Shown one piece after another: positions 25,130 through 26,791 of a stretch of DNA of 26,791 nt (position 1 is its first letter; each line of letters begins with the position of its first letter). The stretch lies in the NCBI GenBank assembly GCA_036396275.1, contig DASWLD010000183.1, forward strand, positions 1 through 26,791, read 5' to 3'. The notes under the pieces are model-generated. The model was given only the letters and a program-made list of their open reading frames with translations, did no database searches and was not told the DNA's origin. The stretch comes from JACQFZ01 sp036396275 (GTDB taxonomy: Bacteria > Pseudomonadota > Gammaproteobacteria > Acidiferrobacterales > Sulfurifustaceae). The position numbers and the translations under genes were made by a program.

Positions 25130-25146
25130 GTGACGTAAATTGTCAC
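25130..25146. promoter_or_regulatory. Inverted repeat GTGAC-N7-GTCAC, possible operator
   Basis: This repeat lies in the AT-rich part of the gap. It resembles but does not match the CRP/Vfr site TGTGA-N6-TCACA, since the spacing between TGTGA and TCACG is nine bases. It may bind another regulator. Confidence 0.25.
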
Positions 25147-25285
25147 GTCTCGGGCGTAAGTTGGAAAATGAAAGACGCGCTACCCCGCAACTCCGTGAAC
25201 CAATCAGACGATGTGGATGCGAGTGTGCGCCGTATGCGTCCAGAGATATGTCCAAGCACGACTTACCCCGGCTGATTGCAAATAG

Positions 25286-26086
25286 ATGACCATGCAACTC
25301 GACGGCTCCGGCCCCGCTAATACCCGGCGCATTGTCGGTCTTATTCCGGCCGCCGGTTATGCGCGTCGTCTCGGCTCTCTCCCGCATAGTAAGGAGATCT
25401 ATCCGATCCGATTAAAAGCGGACGGGGTCGAGGGGGAAACGCAACCGAAGGCCGTCGGACGCTACCTACTGGAGAAGATGAGAAGCGCGGGGATACGAGA
25501 AGCGTTAATAGTAATTCGTGAAGGCAAATGGGACATCCTCGAGCATTTCAAGGATGGCACCATTGTGGACATGCGGCTCGGCTATCTGCTCGCCACCGTG
25601 CCATGGGGTGCACCGTACACGCTCGATCAGGCCTACCCGTTTGTGCGCGACCGAATCGTTGCTCTCGGATTTCCGGATATTGTCTTCTCCGGCAACGACG
25701 CTTTCCAGCGAATCATCGCGCACCAGACGAGGAGCCGGGCCGACGTTGTGCTCGGCCTATTTCCGGCCGATCGACCTTCTACCATGGATGTCGTGGAGGT
25801 GAGTGGCGTCGGTCGCGTAAGCGGGATCCTGTCGAAGCCGGCGCAAACGACGCTTACCCAGACGTGGGGAATTGCCGTGTGGAACCCGTCATTTACATCC
25901 TTCTTGCACAGTTACTTATCTCAGAGACCAACACCGGACGAAAACCAATCGGAGCTTTTTATCGGGAATGTCATACATGCGGGGATTACGGAAGGCGGGT
26001 TAAATGTGGAAGGTATTTCCGTTTCGAACGAACCGTTCCTGGATATCGGTATCCCGGAGAACCTTGAACGGATTCTGAAACTATAA
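25286..26086 (+). CDS. Sugar nucleotidyltransferase (RmlA-like NTP transferase)
   Basis: A 266-residue NTP-transferase-fold protein, probably joining a sugar-1-phosphate to a nucleotide. The signature is a variant of the family's G-x-G-T-R-x-x-P-x-T-K: LIPAAGYARRLGSLPHSKEI (19-38), with Arg27/28 and Lys36 in the expected places. Further family-like segments are KAVGRYLLEKMRSAGI, LIVIREGKWDILEHF, DIVFSGNDAFQRII and the terminal FLDIGIPENLERIL. It is shorter than typical RmlA (about 290) and the specific sugar and nucleotide cannot be named. The ATG at 25286 is followed by another at 25292, and the ribosome-binding site is weak. It is transcribed away from the EPS locus and converges on the Wzz-like gene, 84 bases away. 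Confidence 0.82.
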   Translation: MTMQLDGSGPANTRRIVGLIPAAGYARRLGSLPHSKEIYPIRLKADGVEGETQPKAVGRYLLEKMRSAGIREALIVIREGKWDILEHFKDGTIVDMRLGYLLATVPWGAPYTLDQAYPFVRDRIVALGFPDIVFSGNDAFQRIIAHQTRSRADVVLGLFPADRPSTMDVVEVSGVGRVSGILSKPAQTTLTQTWGIAVWNPSFTSFLHSYLSQRPTPDENQSELFIGNVIHAGITEGGLNVEGISVSNEPFLDIGIPENLERILKL

Positions 26087-26170
26087 GGCGGACATCGCCA
26101 AGTGCGCGCGCCGAGCACTCGACAGGTGAGCAACGGGCTTGGAGCGAAATTCCCGGGTGCGCAGGGTGGC

Positions 26171-26791
26171 CTAACTATTATTATTTTCAACCGCGGCCAC
26201 ATCCTGCCTTCGACCGGCGACAATCGCGACCAAAATACCTAACGCCAGCCCGAGCACAAGCCCGATATATACGATCGTCGAGCGATTCGGCTTGTACTTA
26301 GCCTCCGGCGGTACCGCGGGGTCGATCGTCGTGAACGCATACTCGGTGCGGGTATTGGCAATCATCTTCTTCTTCGTTTGTATCTCAATGAGCCGATAGA
26401 TCGCTTGCTGTACTTCCACTGCGCTGGTTTGCGGCAGTTGCTTCTGCAGGTAAGCGACGCTTCGATCCGCTTCCTCGACCGCTTCGGCACGCAGCCGTGA
26501 ATTCACCTTCTGCACCAGCTCGTTCGCCCAATTGGCGGCGAGTACCGGGTCGCGCCATTCAATCGCCAAGGTGATAAGCCCGGAACGCCGATCCACGCTG
26601 ACGCGCCGAACGGTGTTGTCCCACAACCCGTATGCTTGCCATTCCGTTGGCGGATCCAAGCCCGCCTTCCAGCTCTTCTTCGCGGAATCCCATTGACTCT
26701 CGAAAAGGATCGGCATGAGATTCTTTTCTTTGATAAAAGAAACGGACAACGCCCTCGAATTTAGCGCGGCAACGAATTCAGCGGTCTTGTC
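26171..26791 (-). CDS. Wzz/PCP-like polysaccharide co-polymerase, C-terminal part, cut by window edge
   Basis: An open minus-strand frame of 206 visible residues entering from the right edge (DKTAEFVAALNSRALSV...). It contains ITLAIEWRDPVLAANWANEL, a typical Wzz segment in which the chain-length protein's periplasmic domain ends. A Glu/Gln-rich helical stretch with a Tyr-Leu-Gln-Lys core follows, then the PxxP-type DPAVPPEAKYKPNRS and a C-terminal membrane helix IVYIGLVLGLALGILVAIVA. A short polar tail ends in a run of Asn. It lacks a fused kinase domain, so a separate partner or none is expected. It is a different subfamily from the XrtA chain-length protein at 19782-21332, hinting at a second polysaccharide locus to the right. 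Confidence 0.85.
   Translation of the reverse strand, partial: DKTAEFVAALNSRALSVSFIKEKNLMPILFESQWDSAKKSWKAGLDPPTEWQAYGLWDNTVRRVSVDRRSGLITLAIEWRDPVLAANWANELVQKVNSRLRAEAVEEADRSVAYLQKQLPQTSAVEVQQAIYRLIEIQTKKKMIANTRTEYAFTTIDPAVPPEAKYKPNRSTIVYIGLVLGLALGILVAIVAGRRQDVAAVENNNS

Larger units (their letters stand above)
24431..25285. other. 855-base intergenic region, less GC-rich, with small inverted repeats
   Basis: This gap separates the divergent sugar transferase and nucleotidyltransferase genes and should carry the promoters of both. I see no credible gene; the open frames here are short and lack family features. Visible structure is a row of perfect inverted repeats: GAGTT-AGG-AACTC (24754-24766) with a T-rich stretch after it, GTGCTG-N8-CAGCAC (24781-24800), GTGCC-N5-GGCAC (24846-24860), TGAGTC-ATC-GACTCA (24994-25008) and GTGAC-N7-GTCAC (25130-25146). 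The part from about 25010 to 25145 is clearly AT-richer than the flanks. No convincing sigma-70 or sigma-54 promoter was found on either strand. Confidence 0.5.

Noticed and set aside
1..26791. CRISPR arrays, tRNA or rRNA genes, insertion sequences
   Set aside because: No regularly spaced direct repeats, no transposase-like protein and no recognisable RNA gene sequence were seen on reading the window.

Overview
The window is GC-rich and densely coding. It comes from a Gram-negative bacterium: it encodes an outer-membrane polysaccharide export lipoprotein, a putative outer-membrane beta-barrel and lipobox proteins. The gene families are those of the exosortase A (XrtA)/PEP-CTERM type exopolysaccharide (EPS) locus of beta- and gammaproteobacteria. 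I place the organism in that group by gene content only; there is no rRNA gene to confirm it.

Layout, mostly on the minus strand and read from right to left. (1) 26171-26791: C-terminal part of a Wzz-like protein running off the right edge, probably part of a separate polysaccharide locus. It converges with a plus-strand sugar nucleotidyltransferase (25286-26086). (2) 24431-25285: the only long gap, less GC-rich and containing several small inverted repeats. (3) 23042-24430: the initiating sugar transferase. (4) 22131-23018, plus strand: a membrane-anchored J-domain protein with a tandem C-terminal repeat. (5) 22041 down to 16445: an export and chain-length operon encoding the export lipoprotein, chain-length determinant, a BY-kinase-like protein with degraded ATP-binding motifs, an outer-membrane barrel and an AAA ATPase. 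(6) 16226 down to 10258: a block with two paralogous beta-helix proteins on the minus strand flanking a plus-strand AMP-forming acyl-CoA ligase and a PLP decarboxylase. (7) 10089 down to 1: a tightly coupled operon of UDP-GlcNAc 2-epimerase, polysaccharide deacetylase, FemAB-like protein, two XrtA-type glycosyltransferases, an asparagine-synthase-like amidotransferase, two more GT4 glycosyltransferases and the start of a flippase.

How it likely works (inference from families): the initiating transferase loads the first sugar on undecaprenyl phosphate. The epimerase supplies UDP-ManNAc and four glycosyltransferases extend the repeat. The amidotransferase, FemAB-like protein, deacetylase and perhaps the ligase/decarboxylase pair decorate it. 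The flippase exports the unit, the Wzz-like protein sets chain length, and the export lipoprotein passes the polymer out. The beta-helix proteins could bind, cleave or epimerise the polymer.

Most notable: no exosortase gene is present, including in the slot between the two XrtA-type glycosyltransferases where I expect it; the kinase-like protein has lost its Walker motifs; the beta-helix/ligase/decarboxylase block looks like an embedded module; and the J-domain protein has an unusual architecture.
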